A DNA stretch of 64,000 nt from Devosia limi DSM 17137 (GTDB lineage: Bacteria > Pseudomonadota > Alphaproteobacteria > Rhizobiales > Devosiaceae), in the NCBI RefSeq assembly GCF_900128975.1, contig NZ_FQVC01000005.1, forward strand, positions 124,001 to 188,000, given 5' to 3'. The notes under the pieces are model-generated. The model was not told the origin of the DNA. It worked only from the letters and a program-made list of their open reading frames with translations, and searched no databases. The translations under genes and the position numbers were made by a program. Below are positions 1 to 8,885 of this stretch, piece after piece (positions within the stretch are counted from its first letter, which is position 1; each line of letters begins with the position of its first letter).

Positions 1-8
1 CATTGACC

Positions 9-605
9 ATGTGGCGGATCGGCATAACCGGGTCGATCGCAACCGGAAAATCGACGGTTCTCGACGCCTTCAGGACCCTGGGCGTGCCGGTCTTCTCGGC
101 TGATGCCGCCGTGGCCGAGCTCTATGCCGGCGAGGCCGTCGCTGCCGTCGAAGCGCTGTTTCCCGGTGTCGCCATTGATGGCGTCATCGACCGCAATCTG
201 CTCGCGCAACGCCTTGCCGCCGATCCCTCCGGCTTCAAGCGCCTCGAAGCCGTGGTGCATCCGCTGGTCCGTGCCCGTATCAAGGACTTCATGGACAAGG
301 CGGAGCAATCGGGCGCGGCCCTGGCCGTGGTCGAAGTGCCGCTGCTGTTCGAAAGCGGCTATGATTATGGCTTTGATGCCGTGGGCGTGACCTTTGTCGA
401 CGAGGCTATCCAGCGCCAGCGGGTTCTGGCGCGGCCGGGGATGACCGTGGAAAAGCTCGACACCATCCTTGCCCGGCAGCTGCCACAGGCCGAAAAGAAG
501 GCACGGGCAACCTATCTGTTCGATACCGGCGGCACGCTGGCGCAGACCCAAGCCATGGTCCGCGCCCTGGTGGCCGCGATCCAGGCGCGGCAAGGGCAGC
601 AATGA
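9..605 (+). CDS. coaE: dephospho-CoA kinase
   Basis: Phosphorylates the 3'-hydroxyl of dephospho-CoA, the last step of CoA synthesis, in the cytoplasm. The 198-residue protein opens with the nucleotide-binding loop GITGSIATGKST (residues 5-16) and continues with the family pattern, including VVEVPLLFESGYD near residue 110. I chose the ATG at 9 rather than an in-frame TTG at 3, because a TGA at 4-6 could be the end of an upstream gene (often aroE in this order). Its TGA overlaps the dnaQ ATG, so the two are translationally coupled. Confidence 0.95.
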   Translation: MWRIGITGSIATGKSTVLDAFRTLGVPVFSADAAVAELYAGEAVAAVEALFPGVAIDGVIDRNLLAQRLAADPSGFKRLEAVVHPLVRARIKDFMDKAEQSGAALAVVEVPLLFESGYDYGFDAVGVTFVDEAIQRQRVLARPGMTVEKLDTILARQLPQAEKKARATYLFDTGGTLAQTQAMVRALVAAIQARQGQQ

Positions 606-1300
606 ATCGCGAAATCGTCCTCGATACCGAAACCACCGGCCTGTCACCGGCCAGCGGCGACCGTCTGGTCGAAATCGGGTGTGTTGAATTGCTCAACCAC
701 ATTCCCTCGGGACGCACCTATCACGTCTATATCAATCCCAAGCGCTCGATGCCCGAAGAGGCCTTTCGCGTGCATGGCCTGTCCGAGGAATTCCTCGCCG
801 ACAAGCCGGTTTTTGCCGACGTGGCCAGTGATTTCCGTGATTTCATCGGCGATTCCAGGCTCATCATCCACAATGCCCCCTTCGACATGGGCTTTCTCAA
901 TGCCGAGCTGACCAAGCTTGGCCAGCCGGTGCTGAGCAATGACGTGCTCGATACGGTTATGCTGGCGCGCAGCGTGCATCCCGGTGCCCGCGTCAGCCTC
1001 GATGCGCTCTGCAAGCACTATGGCATCGACAATTCCCGCCGCACCCTGCACGGCGCTTTGCTCGACAGCGAGATCCTCGCCGAGGTCTATCTCGAGCTGA
1101 TCGGCGGCAAGCAGGTCAGTCTGGCGCTGATGGCCGAAACCGGCGTCTCGGGCGCCGAAGGCATTGCCACCATCGCCGTGGCCGCCCAGCGTCCCTCCCC
1201 GCTGCGGCCCCGCATCTCCGACGCCGAAATCGCCGCCCACGCCGCCCTCATCGCCGCCATGGGCCCCGATTCGATCTGGGCGAAGTACGAGGCGTCGTAG
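602..1300 (+). CDS. dnaQ: DNA polymerase III subunit epsilon (3'-5' proofreading exonuclease)
   Basis: Proofreading exonuclease of the replicative polymerase. The 232-residue protein has the three exonuclease motifs: Exo I DTETTGL with D8 and E10, Exo II NAPFDMGFL with D95, and Exo III H150-GALL-D155. This is the DEDDh type. The start ATG overlaps the coaE stop by four bases. coaE-dnaQ-secB is a common origin-proximal order in Hyphomicrobiales. The C-terminal tail after about residue 185 is the less conserved polymerase-binding part. Confidence 0.95.
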   Translation: MNREIVLDTETTGLSPASGDRLVEIGCVELLNHIPSGRTYHVYINPKRSMPEEAFRVHGLSEEFLADKPVFADVASDFRDFIGDSRLIIHNAPFDMGFLNAELTKLGQPVLSNDVLDTVMLARSVHPGARVSLDALCKHYGIDNSRRTLHGALLDSEILAEVYLELIGGKQVSLALMAETGVSGAEGIATIAVAAQRPSPLRPRISDAEIAAHAALIAAMGPDSIWAKYEAS

Positions 1301-1380
1301 CGTCGTAGACGCTGGGACTTTTGGGCCGGTGGATCTCGGCGCCTATTTCCGACACTCTGTGCATTCCCCACCCCCACGGA

Positions 1381-1462
1381 GTCATTCCCGCGCAGGCGGG
1401 AATCCATTCTGACTTTTGTGGGACGCCGCCAAAGAGTGGATTCCCACCAACGCGGGAATGAC
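1381..1462. repeat. palindromic intergenic repeat, family C
   Basis: Two inverted copies of a palindrome, gtcattcccgcgcaggcggg on the left and its inverse ending cgcgggaatgaccc on the right, are separated by about 30 bases. The right arm is degenerate. The same arrangement recurs at 28118-28198 and, diverged, at 17859-17956. It lies downstream of dnaQ and resembles a REP/BIME-type element. Confidence 0.75.
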
Positions 1463-1510
1463 CCGGTGAACGTGGATCACCCACCGGCGCACCCTTCAGT
1501 GGCAAAAACA

Positions 1511-1539
1511 AAAAACCCGGGCACGGGACCCGGGTTTTT
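1511..1539. terminator. bidirectional intrinsic terminator between dnaQ and secB
   Basis: Perfect inverted repeat AAAAACCCGGG / CCCGGGTTTTT with a 7-base loop. The A-run on one side and T-run on the other make it work on both strands, as expected between the convergent dnaQ and secB genes. Confidence 0.85.
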
Positions 1540-1559
1540 CAAATCACTCTGCGACAGCC

Positions 1560-2081
1560 TCAGTTCGGCTTGTCGGCATCGGCGTTTTCGGCGGTCAGCG
1601 GGGCAGCGCCCTGCTTGGCGGCGAGCTGGGCCAGGTTCTGGCGATAGATCGAGGCAAAGTCGACCGGCTCCATCATCAGCGGCGGGAAGCCACCCTGCTG
1701 GGTGACGCTGGCCAGCACCTGCCGCGCAAACGGGAAGATCAGGCGCGGGCATTCGATCATCAGCAGCTGGCTGAGCTGGGCCTCGGGAATGTTCTTGAGG
1801 CGGAAGACGCCGCCATAGACCAGCTCCACATTGAACAGGATGGCCTGTTCGCGATTGGCCTTGGCGTTGAGCGTCAATTCGACCGCATAGACGTCGTCGG
1901 CCTGCTTCTTGACCGCAACGCTGATCGAGACATTGAACGCCGGATTGCCGCCACCGGCCATGATCGAGGCCGGTGCGCCCGGATTTTCGAAGCTGAGATC
2001 GCGGATATACTGGCCCACGAGATTCATCGTGGGGGCGTTGCTGGCTTGCGGCGCTGCGGCGCCCTGGTTTTCGTCAGCCAT
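1560..2081 (-). CDS. secB: protein-export chaperone SecB
   Basis: Tetrameric cytoplasmic chaperone that keeps preproteins unfolded and delivers them to SecA. The 173-residue protein contains the conserved stretch YIRDLSFENPGAP near residue 28, CPRLIFPFARQ near residue 107 and the substrate-face segment GGFPPLMMEPVDF, with a typical acidic/Ala-rich N-terminus. Two adjacent ATGs exist (2084 and 2081). I prefer the second because it gives about seven bases from the AGGA ribosome-binding site. Confidence 0.95.
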   Translation of the reverse strand: MADENQGAAAPQASNAPTMNLVGQYIRDLSFENPGAPASIMAGGGNPAFNVSISVAVKKQADDVYAVELTLNAKANREQAILFNVELVYGGVFRLKNIPEAQLSQLLMIECPRLIFPFARQVLASVTQQGGFPPLMMEPVDFASIYRQNLAQLAAKQGAAPLTAENADADKPN

Positions 2082-2158
2082 CATCTGGTCCTTTGCCGAG
2101 AATTTTGCTGCTTGGGGCTAACATCTTTGCGCCGGACGGACAAGCACGGGACGACTTG

Positions 2159-2614
2159 CTAGTGCGGACGATAGTCGTCTTCATCGAGGTCAATGGTGTC
2201 TGGCCCCTTGATGGTGGGGTCATTGGCCGGCCCATAGCGCCGATAGCTTGAGGTTTCGACTACGCTCACCCGGCTGGCCAAGGCCTTGTAGATCATGGCC
2301 CGAACCGCCGGCAGCAGCAGCGCCAGGCCGATCGCATCGGTGAAAAACCCCGGAATGATCAGCAGCATCGCGGCCAGGCCGATCATCATCGTGTCGGCAA
2401 TTGCCTGGCCGGGCACCTTGCCGGCGCTGACATTGCTGCGCATCTGCGTCAGCACCGACAGCCCCTGCCGGCGCAGCAGGGCAACGCCAAGCACAGCCGC
2501 TCCGACCACCAGCGCCAGGGTCGGCCACAGGCCGATCCACTGCCCAACCTTGATGAACAGGGCGATTTCGATGATCGGCAGCAGCAGAAATCCAAGCAGA
2601 AACAAGCGGGCCAA
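2159..2614 (-). CDS. fxsA: FxsA family inner-membrane protein
   Basis: Small membrane protein (151 residues) named after E. coli FxsA, a suppressor of F-plasmid exclusion of phage T7; its normal role is unclear. The start FLLGFLLLPIIEIALFIKVG is the FxsA signature, followed by two more hydrophobic segments (residues 28-45 and about 72-105) and a charged tail ending in DLDEDDYRPH. The start codon is TTG at 2614 with GAGGAT upstream. fxsA next to secB and divergent from the Tim44 gene is the usual order in this group. Confidence 0.85.
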   Translation of the reverse strand: MARLFLLGFLLLPIIEIALFIKVGQWIGLWPTLALVVGAAVLGVALLRRQGLSVLTQMRSNVSAGKVPGQAIADTMMIGLAAMLLIIPGFFTDAIGLALLLPAVRAMIYKALASRVSVVETSSYRRYGPANDPTIKGPDTIDLDEDDYRPH

Positions 2615-2791
2615 GGGCTCTTATCCTCGTGATCGAGTGGTTTTGTCGCGTCTCATAGCATTCTCGCTCCAACGTGAACTGGTTTCAGGGTGAAGCTTTC
2701 CCTATATATAGGACAGTTTTCGCGCGCTGCGAGCGCCGCGCTTCGGGCGGCAGGCTCGTTTCGGCGCAATAGCAACAGGTGTAATAGGCCC

Positions 2792-3502
2792 ATGGACGAG
2801 TTTTTCGATCTTCCCACCCTCATTGTCATCGGCGTCGCGGTGGTGATCTTGTTCCGCCTGCGCTCCGTGCTGGGAACTCGAACCGGCACCGAACGGCCAC
2901 CGCTGGAGCGGCGCAAGCCCGACGCCGCCAAGTCCGATGATACCGTGGTGCCGCTGCGCCCGCAGGGTACTGCTGCCCCCGAACTCGACGACGAACGCCG
3001 GGCCCGCAAGCTCGAAGCCGAAATCGAGCAGTTCTCGCGCGGCAATGAAGGCCTGGCGGCCGGGCTCAAGGCCGTGGCCGAGGTCGATCCGACCTTCACG
3101 CCCAAATCGTTCCTCGATGGCGCCAAGCAGGCCTATGAAATGATCGTGACCGCGTTTGCCGCCGGCGACCGCAATACGCTCAAAAATCTCCTGGAGAAGG
3201 AGGTCTTTGACGGCTTCCAGCGCGCCATTGCCGATCGCGAAGCCGCCGGCCAGACCGTCGACTTCACCTTTGTCGGCCTGCCCAAGGTCGAATATGCCGA
3301 CGCCGAATATGACCGCAAGAATGTGCTGGTCACCATTCGCTTCCATGCCGAGGTGGTTTCGGCCACCCGCGACAAGGATGGCAATCTGGTGGAAGGCAAT
3401 GCCGACCAGGTGCAGTCGATCGCCGATGAATGGACCTTCGTGCGCAATCCCAAGTCGCGCGATCCGAACTGGAAGCTCGTGACCACCAGCCCACTCGACT
3501 AA
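2792..3502 (+). CDS. Tim44/TimA-like membrane-anchored protein
   Basis: A 236-residue protein with one N-terminal hydrophobic segment (DLPTLIVIGVAVVILFRLRS, residues 5-24), a charged linker, and a C-terminal Tim44 domain from about residue 80. That domain carries the typical segment ending GAKQAYEMIVTAFAAGDRNT and a closing EWTFVRNPKSRDPNWKLV. Alphaproteobacterial members (TimA) resemble the mitochondrial import component Tim44 and are thought to act at the inner membrane. I start at ATG 2792, not at upstream in-frame codons, because the membrane anchor begins there. Function is inferred from the family. Confidence 0.85.
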   Translation: MDEFFDLPTLIVIGVAVVILFRLRSVLGTRTGTERPPLERRKPDAAKSDDTVVPLRPQGTAAPELDDERRARKLEAEIEQFSRGNEGLAAGLKAVAEVDPTFTPKSFLDGAKQAYEMIVTAFAAGDRNTLKNLLEKEVFDGFQRAIADREAAGQTVDFTFVGLPKVEYADAEYDRKNVLVTIRFHAEVVSATRDKDGNLVEGNADQVQSIADEWTFVRNPKSRDPNWKLVTTSPLD

Positions 3503-3528
3503 CCCCGAGCGGCAGGCCGTTTGCATTC

Positions 3529-4128
3529 ATGTCCAAGCGTGATCCCAAGCGCCTGCCGCACGACTTTCACCTGTGGACGGCTGTTGCCGCCACGGTCGAT
3601 CCCCTGCGCCGCAAGGGTCTGCTGAAACTGGGCGGCGGCCCGCTGCCCATGCCGGAACCGGCCCCCGAGCCGGCCGCTGCTGCCGCCCCGCCCACCAAGG
3701 CGCCACCAACCCGCAAGCCACCGCGCCAACCCTTCCTGCCGCCCTATCAGGCGCCCCTGCCCTCGGCGCCAACGCCCGAGCGCGCCATCGAGCCGACCAT
3801 CACCAAAAAGCTCGGCCGTGGCCGTATCGAGATCGATGGCACCATCGATCTGCATGGCATGACCCAGAATGAGGCGCGGGGCGCCCTGCATCGCTATGTG
3901 CAGTCCCGCTTTGCCCGCGGCGATCGCACCATTCTGGTCATCACCGGCAAGGGCCAGAAAACCGATAATGACTATATCGCGGCCATGACCGAGCGCGGCA
4001 TCCTGCGCACCATGCTGCCGATCTGGCTGTCCGAACCCGCGCTGTCGCCGCTGATTTCCGGCTGGAGTGTGGCGGCGCGCGGCCATGGTGGGGAGGGGGC
4101 GTGGTATGTGCGCCTGCGCCGCTCATGA
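3529..4128 (+). CDS. Smr domain protein (MutS2 C-terminal-like)
   Basis: 199 residues. A proline/alanine-rich linker (residues about 40-85) leads into an Smr domain with the signature IDLHGMTQNEA (near residue 105) and VITGKGQK (near residue 140). Smr domains are small nucleases or nucleic-acid-binding modules acting on branched DNA or on RNA. The gene lies just downstream of the Tim44-like gene, and its TGA overlaps the ATG of the XRE gene. The specific substrate cannot be told from sequence. Confidence 0.85.
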   Translation: MSKRDPKRLPHDFHLWTAVAATVDPLRRKGLLKLGGGPLPMPEPAPEPAAAAAPPTKAPPTRKPPRQPFLPPYQAPLPSAPTPERAIEPTITKKLGRGRIEIDGTIDLHGMTQNEARGALHRYVQSRFARGDRTILVITGKGQKTDNDYIAAMTERGILRTMLPIWLSEPALSPLISGWSVAARGHGGEGAWYVRLRRS

Positions 4129-4493
4129 CCCCGCTCGGCGCGCGCATCCGTGCTCTGCGTGAAGAGCGCGGGGTTTCCCTCAAGGACATGGCGGCGGCAC
4201 TCAATGTCTCGAGCGCCTATCTGTCGGCCCTCGAACATGGCCGCCGCGGCAAGCCGACCGGTTTCCTGCTGCATCGGATGATCACCTATTTCAACGTCAT
4301 CTGGGACGAGGCCGAGGAACTCCAGCGCCTCGCCGAAATGAGCGATCCCAAGATCACCATCGACACCGCCGGCCTCGCCCCCGAAGCCACCGAGCTGACC
4401 AACCGGCTCGCCGCCGATATCGGCAAGCTCGATGTGGAGGATCTCAAATTCCTGCGCAACGAGTTGATCAAGCGCTCCGGTCGCAGCCGCTGA
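4125..4493 (+). CDS. small XRE-family helix-turn-helix regulator
   Basis: 122 residues. An N-terminal HTH (MTPLGARIRALREERGVSL, then DMAAALNVSSAYLSALEHG) is typical of the Cro/C1 family. The C-terminal half, with DLKFLRNELIKRS at the end, has no enzymatic features I recognise and may serve dimerisation. The start at 4125 overlaps the Smr gene stop (ATGA), so the two are coupled. Target genes are unknown. Confidence 0.8.
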   Translation: MTPLGARIRALREERGVSLKDMAAALNVSSAYLSALEHGRRGKPTGFLLHRMITYFNVIWDEAEELQRLAEMSDPKITIDTAGLAPEATELTNRLAADIGKLDVEDLKFLRNELIKRSGRSR

Positions 4494-4562
4494 TCCCACT
4501 CGCATTCGCCTGGCTTGGCGCGGTCGGCAGGTGTATTCTGCGGCATATGCCAGGAGGTTCCC

Positions 4563-5075
4563 ATGCGCAGTCTGACTGTCGTGACCATCCTTGCCGGGCT
4601 GACCAGCCCCATCCTTGCCGCTGATCTCACACCCGACATGCTCCAGGCCATGCTGGCGGCCCAGGACGCCGCCACCGTGGTGCAATCACTCGATAACCGG
4701 CCCGGGGCCGATGATCCCTGGGCACAGGTGCTCACCCATATGCGGGCGGGCGAACAGGATTGGCTCGATCTGGTGCCGCTGCTGGCGCCCGGCACGGATG
4801 CCGGGACGGCCGACGCACTGCGGATGGCGCTGTCGCAGGCGCTGACGCACAATCCCGCCGGCGTGCTCGGGCTGATCCCCGAACGCTATAGCGCCAGCGC
4901 TATCTGCCGCGATGGCGCCAGCGCCGCACCGGTCACTGCACCGGTGACTGGGGCGGTGGATTTCATCGATGACGCGCTGGTCGCGGTCGCCGCCATTCTT
5001 GATCCGGCGCTGATGCCGGCCCGCAATGCCTGCATCCAGGCGCTCGGTGCGGCGCGGATCGCGGCGCTGATCTGA
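4563..5075 (+). CDS. secreted hypothetical protein
   Basis: 170 residues with a clear Sec signal peptide (MRSLTVVTILAGLTSPILAA, cleavage probably after ILA-A) and no further membrane segment, so the mature protein should be periplasmic. A strong AGGAGG ribosome-binding site at 4552-4557 fixes the start. Two cysteines in the mature part could pair. I recognise no family. It lies alone between the Smr/XRE pair and the convergent hslU. Confidence 0.65.
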   Translation: MRSLTVVTILAGLTSPILAADLTPDMLQAMLAAQDAATVVQSLDNRPGADDPWAQVLTHMRAGEQDWLDLVPLLAPGTDAGTADALRMALSQALTHNPAGVLGLIPERYSASAICRDGASAAPVTAPVTGAVDFIDDALVAVAAILDPALMPARNACIQALGAARIAALI

Positions 5076-5105
5076 AAAAAAGGCCGCCAGGCGAACCCGG
5101 CGGCC
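5075..5105 (-). terminator. intrinsic terminator of hslU
   Basis: Inverted repeat GGCCGCC / GGCGGCC (5082-5088 and 5099-5105). The adjoining A-run at 5076-5081 reads as a T-run on the minus strand, directly after hslU. It also abuts the stop of the upstream plus-strand gene. Confidence 0.85.
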
Positions 5106-5127
5106 GTGTCGTCGTGGTGTTGGTGCG

Positions 5128-6435
5128 CTACAGCACGAATTTGCTCAGATCGGTATCCTGGGCCAGCACGCCAACCTTTTCGGCGACGAAGGCCTTGTCG
5201 ATGCGGATGGTCTGGCCCTGCTTGTCGGGGGCCTCGAAGGAAATATCCTCCACCAGCCGTTCCATCACCGTCTGCAGCCGCCGCGCCCCGATATTTTCGA
5301 CCGAATTGTTGACCTTGACCGCCGCGTCGGCGATCGCCTCGATCGCGTCACTGGTGAAGTCCAGCGTCACCCCTTCGGTGCCGATCAAGGCGACATACTG
5401 CTTGATCAGGCTGGCCTCGGTATCGTTGAGGATGCGGATGAAATCGTCCCGCGTCAGCGCCTTGAGCTCGACCCGGATCGGCAGGCGGCCCTGCAATTCC
5501 GGCAACAGGTCGCTGGGCTTGCTGACATGGAAGGCGCCCGAGGCGATGAACAGGATATGGTCAGTCTTGACCGGACCATACTTGGTCGAAACCGTGGTGC
5601 CTTCGATCAGCGGCAGCAGGTCGCGCTGCACGCCTTCGCGCGATGGTCCGCCGCTGGGCGCGCCTTCGCGGATGGCGATCTTGTCGATTTCATCAAGGAA
5701 GACGATGCCGTGGTTTTCCACCAGGTCGACGGCTTCGCTTTTCAGCTGGTCCTGGTCGAGCAGCTTGTCGGCTTCCTCGGCAATCAGCGGCTCATAGGCG
5801 TCCTTCACCTTGACCTTGCGCTTGACCCCGCGCCCGCCCATTGCCTTGCCGAACATCTCGCTGAGATTGATCATGCCGATGCCGCCGGGCATGCCGGGGA
5901 TTTCCATGCCCCCCAGGCCCTGGGGCGGCGTCATCTCGATTTCGATTTCCTTGTCGTCGAGTTCGTTGTCGCGCAGCTTCCGGCGGAAACTGTCGCGGGT
6001 CGACGGCGTTGCCGACGTACCCACCAGGGCATCGAGCACGCGCTCTTCGGCATTGTGATGGGCCTGCGCCTGCACGTCGGCCCGGCGCTTGTCGCGCAGC
6101 AGCGAAATCCCGGCTTCCACCAGGTCCCGGATGATCTGCTCGACATCGCGGCCGACATAGCCCACTTCGGTAAACTTGGTGGCCTCAACCTTGATGAAGG
6201 GCGCCTGCGCCAGCCGCGCCAGCCGGCGCGCGATCTCGGTCTTGCCAACCCCGGTCGGCCCGATCATCAGGATGTTCTTGGGCGTCACCTCGCGGCGCAT
6301 GTCGGCGTCCAGCTGCTGGCGGCGCCAGCGATTGCGCAGGGCCACGGCGACGGCGCGCTTGGCGTCATGCTGGCCGACAATATTGCGGTCGAGTTCGCTG
6401 ACGATCTCGCGCGGGGAAAAATTGGTTTCACTCAT
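5128..6435 (-). CDS. hslU: ATP-dependent protease ATPase subunit HslU (ClpY)
   Basis: AAA+ unfoldase that feeds substrates to the HslV peptidase. 435 residues, with Walker A GPTGVGKT at 59-66, the pore region [13 protein letters not shown], Walker [10 protein letters not shown] near residue 250, sensor/arginine segment [12 protein letters not shown], and the C-terminal tail DLSKFVL that docks into HslV. The ATG at 6435 with a GGAG site is preferred over an upstream in-frame codon. The start overlaps the end of the GNAT gene, giving a tight hslV-GNAT-hslU operon. Confidence 0.97.
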   Translation of the reverse strand: MSETNFSPREIVSELDRNIVGQHDAKRAVAVALRNRWRRQQLDADMRREVTPKNILMIGPTGVGKTEIARRLARLAQAPFIKVEATKFTEVGYVGRDVEQIIRDLVEAGISLLRDKRRADVQAQAHHNAEERVLDALVGTSATPSTRDSFRRKLRDNELDDKEIEIEMTPPQGLGGMEIPGMPGGIGMINLSEMFGKAMGGRGVKRKVKVKDAYEPLIAEEADKLLDQDQLKSEAVDLVENHGIVFLDEIDKIAIREGAPSGGPSREGVQRDLLPLIEGTTVSTKYGPVKTDHILFIASGAFHVSKPSDLLPELQGRLPIRVELKALTRDDFIRILNDTEASLIKQYVALIGTEGVTLDFTSDAIEAIADAAVKVNNSVENIGARRLQTVMERLVEDISFEAPDKQGQTIRIDKAFVAEKVGVLAQDTDLSKFVL

Positions 6436-6946
6436 GTGTTTCTCCAGGTGCCTCATCCAGGAAGCGCACCATCAGGTGTTCGTCGACAAAGCGACCGTTC
6501 ACGAATTGCGAGCGGGGATCGGTTCCGTAGCGCACGAACCCCGCCTTTTGGTAGAGCCGGATCGCCGGCTCGTTATGGGCAGCGACGCCCAGATGGACCT
6601 GGGCAACCTTGCCCTTGCTATGCGCGAGCGCCGCGTCGAGCAGCGCCTGCGCGCAGCCGGTGCCGCGCATGTCGGGCCGCACATAGACCTGGTAGAGCCA
6701 GGCGCGATGGGCTTCCCGCCCGCTGCCGAACTCCAACGCCATGATCCCGGCAAGGCTGCCATCGGGCCGGATGGCGCCGACAAAGACCATGGCCTCCAGC
6801 ACCGCCCGCAATTCGTCCGGCGTCCGCTGCACGAATTGCTCGGGCGTACTGGCAAAGGCCTCGGGGTGATTGGTCAGGGCCTCGAGCCGGATGGCGCGAT
6901 AATCCGCAACGTCACTTCCCGTCAGGCGCCTGATGGCAAAGCTCAC
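6428..6946 (-). CDS. GNAT family N-acetyltransferase
   Basis: 172 residues with the GNAT acetyl-CoA-binding core: [17 protein letters not shown] (motif A, R/Q-x-x-G-x-G/A) near residue 90, followed by the beta-strand [20 protein letters not shown] typical of the fold. It transfers an acetyl group to an unknown amine. The gene overlaps hslV by four bases and hslU by eight, so it is translated together with both protease subunits. That placement is its most interesting feature. Confidence 0.85.
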   Translation of the reverse strand: MSFAIRRLTGSDVADYRAIRLEALTNHPEAFASTPEQFVQRTPDELRAVLEAMVFVGAIRPDGSLAGIMALEFGSGREAHRAWLYQVYVRPDMRGTGCAQALLDAALAHSKGKVAQVHLGVAAHNEPAIRLYQKAGFVRYGTDPRSQFVNGRFVDEHLMVRFLDEAPGETHE

Positions 6947-7503
6947 GCGCTGAGCTCGATGGTTTCAAGCGTCACATTGCCATTAGTATAGACGCAGATT
7001 TCCTCGGCGATCTTCATGGCCCGGCGGGCAATGTCCTCGGCATCGAATTCGGTCGCCTGATGCAGCGCCAGCGCGGCCGAATGGGCGTAATTGCCACCCG
7101 AACCAATGGCGATGACCCCATGGTCAGGGGTCAGCACGTCGCCCGTGCCGGTCAGTACCAGGGTATCGGTCTTGTCGGCCACGATCATCATGGCTTCCAG
7201 CTTGCGCAGATAGCGATCGGTGCGCCAGTCCTTGGCCAATTCGACGGCAGCGCGCATCAACTGGTCGGGATATTGCTCCAGCTTGGCTTCAAGCCGCTCG
7301 AACAGCGTGAACGCATCGGCGGTCGAGCCGGCAAATCCGCCGATCACCTTGCCGCCGGCCAGGCGACGAACCTTCTTGGCGGTGTGCTTCATCACCGTGG
7401 GGCCCATGGAAACCTGGCCATCGCCAGCCACCACGACCTTATTGCCCTTGCGCACGGAAACGATGGTCGTCCCGTGCCACCCGGGGAAATTGCTCTCACT
7501 CAT
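6943..7503 (-). CDS. hslV: ATP-dependent protease peptidase subunit HslV (ClpQ)
   Basis: Proteasome-like threonine peptidase of the HslVU complex. 186 residues. The sequence [12 protein letters not shown] puts the catalytic threonine at T12, so an 11-residue propeptide ([11 protein letters not shown]) must be removed, longer than the single Met of E. coli Hsl[32 protein letters not shown] and [14 protein letters not shown] match the family. The start ATG is at 7503. A candidate heat-shock promoter lies just upstream. Confidence 0.96.
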   Translation of the reverse strand: MSESNFPGWHGTTIVSVRKGNKVVVAGDGQVSMGPTVMKHTAKKVRRLAGGKVIGGFAGSTADAFTLFERLEAKLEQYPDQLMRAAVELAKDWRTDRYLRKLEAMMIVADKTDTLVLTGTGDVLTPDHGVIAIGSGGNYAHSAALALHQATEFDAEDIARRAMKIAEEICVYTNGNVTLETIELSA

Positions 7504-7531
7504 TGGAAAAATACTCCAGAACTGTTGGGTG

Positions 7532-7561
7532 ATATTTAGGGAACGGTCGAGCGATTGCAAT
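7532..7561 (-). promoter_or_regulatory. candidate RpoH (sigma-32) promoter of hslV
   Basis: On the minus strand, a -35-like ATTGCAA (7561-7555) and a -10-like CCCTAAATAT (7541-7532) are spaced by 13 bases. This is close to the sigma-32 pattern CTTGAA/CCCCAT-T. The layout resembles the better match upstream of dnaK. Confidence 0.5.
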
Positions 7562-7650
7562 GCGTGGTTCTGCGCCGGCCTGTTCTCCTCTGCGTGAGCT
7601 GGCGATACGAGGGGGCTGCCGCCTCCGCGCCTTCCCGTTTCACCCACCGC

Positions 7651-7679
7651 GTCATCCCGGCGAAAGCCGAGATCCAGTT
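7651..7679. repeat. degenerate half-copy of a palindromic repeat (family C)
   Basis: The segment gtcatcccggcgaaagccga resembles one arm of the family C repeats. It lies in the 298-base hslV-hisB gap, which otherwise holds only the promoter regions of the two divergent operons. Confidence 0.45.
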
Positions 7680-7801
7680 TCCTTTAGGGCAGCGCCGGTG
7701 GCTGGGTCAGGAACAAGCTGACCTACATCGCCCCTCAACCCAATCTTCACGCCATCGTGGCTATCTGCTACTGAGCCCCCGTATTCCCGGAGACCGCCCG
7801 C

Positions 7802-8389
7802 ATGCGCACTGCACAGATTGCCCGCAAGACCAACGAGACCGAGATCACGGTCGCAGTGAATCTGGATGGCACCGGCGCCCATGCCATGGCCACCGGCATC
7901 GGCTTTTTCGATCACATGCTCGACCAGCTGTCGCGCCACTCGCTGATCGACATGGACGTGTCCTGCAAGGGTGACCTGCACATCGATTTCCACCACACGG
8001 CGGAAGATGTGGGCATTGCCATCGGCCAGGCCATTTCGAAAGCTCTCGGTGACAAGAAGGGCATCCGCCGCTATGCCAGCTGCGACCTGCCGATGGACGG
8101 CACGCTGACCCGCGCCGCGCTGGATGTGTCCGGCCGTCCTTTCCTGGTGTTCCGGGCCGAATTCAGCCGCGACAAGGTCGGCGAGATGGATACCGAGCTG
8201 TTCCGCGAATTCTTTCAGGCCTTCGCCATGAATGCCGGTATTACCCTGCACATCGAGAATTTCTATACCGACAACAACCACCATCTGGCCGAGTCGATGT
8301 TCAAGGCGGTGGCCCGCGCCCTGCGCGATGCGGTCGAGATCGACCCCCGCGCCGCCGATCGCATTCCCTCGACCAAGGGCACGCTGTAG
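7802..8389 (+). CDS. hisB: imidazoleglycerol-phosphate dehydratase
   Basis: Sixth-step enzyme of histidine synthesis, making imidazole acetol phosphate. 195 residues, monofunctional (no phosphatase domain). Metal-binding motifs [13 protein letters not shown] (near 38) and [11 protein letters not shown] (near 62) and the second-half [15 protein letters not shown] (near 160) match the family's two-fold repeat. It is the first gene of the his cluster. Confidence 0.97.
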   Translation: MRTAQIARKTNETEITVAVNLDGTGAHAMATGIGFFDHMLDQLSRHSLIDMDVSCKGDLHIDFHHTAEDVGIAIGQAISKALGDKKGIRRYASCDLPMDGTLTRAALDVSGRPFLVFRAEFSRDKVGEMDTELFREFFQAFAMNAGITLHIENFYTDNNHHLAESMFKAVARALRDAVEIDPRAADRIPSTKGTL

Positions 8390-8444
8390 CAAGGCCTTTA
8401 AACTCGGGGCATTTTGCTCTAAGTCCACCCCGATAACGGTGTCA

Positions 8445-8462
8445 CCCCGGACCAGACCGGGG
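8445..8462. repeat. short palindrome in the hisB-DUF2628 gap
   Basis: CCCCGG-accaga-CCGGGG forms a 6-bp stem within a segment starting gtgtcacccc, similar in style to the REP-like repeats elsewhere in the window. No T-run follows, so it is not a classical terminator. Confidence 0.4.
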
Positions 8463-8528
8463 ACCATGTCCGGATTTCGACAGGACCGCTGTCGCAATCG
8501 GTGGGCACACCGCCTTTGTGGAGCCGTC

Positions 8529-8885
8529 ATGACCCTCTACGCGATCTTTGCGCCCCGGCCGGGCAAGCCCGCCGCTCCCCGCGCCATCCCGGAGAAATTC
8601 TCCTGGCTGGCGGCGCTGCTGCCGCCGGTCTTCGCCATTGTGCATGGATTGTGGCTGGAACTGATCGCCTTCATCGTGCTGGTCGCTGCCCTCGCCTATC
8701 TCGGCGACTGGATCGGCGCGTCCGCCACCGGCTGGCTCTATCTGGCCTTGGCGCTCTGGTGCGGCCTCGCCGCCGCCAGCCTGCGCCGCCATGGTCTGGC
8801 ATGGCGGGGCTGGCGCCATCGCGGCGATGTCGTGGCCCCGACCGCCGACCTCGCCCGTCTCTCTTTCCTGCAGGCAGAACGATGA
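8529..8885 (+). CDS. DUF2628 family membrane protein
   Basis: 118 residues, with hydrophobic segments at about residues 22-40, 43-58 and 65-82 and a basic, hydrophilic C-terminus. The N-terminus [12 protein letters not shown] and placement just before hisH are typical of DUF2628 proteins in Hyphomicrobiales his clusters. The ATG at 8529 is used. The stop overlaps hisH by four bases (ATGA). Function is unknown; coupling suggests co-expression with histidine synthesis. Confidence 0.75.
   Translation: MTLYAIFAPRPGKPAAPRAIPEKFSWLAALLPPVFAIVHGLWLELIAFIVLVAALAYLGDWIGASATGWLYLALALWCGLAAASLRRHGLAWRGWRHRGDVVAPTADLARLSFLQAER

Noticed and set aside
1087-1511. Short frames giving peptides like DSRLRGND and HSRVGGNP
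   Set aside because: These are translations of the family C intergenic repeat, a common false gene in proteobacteria.
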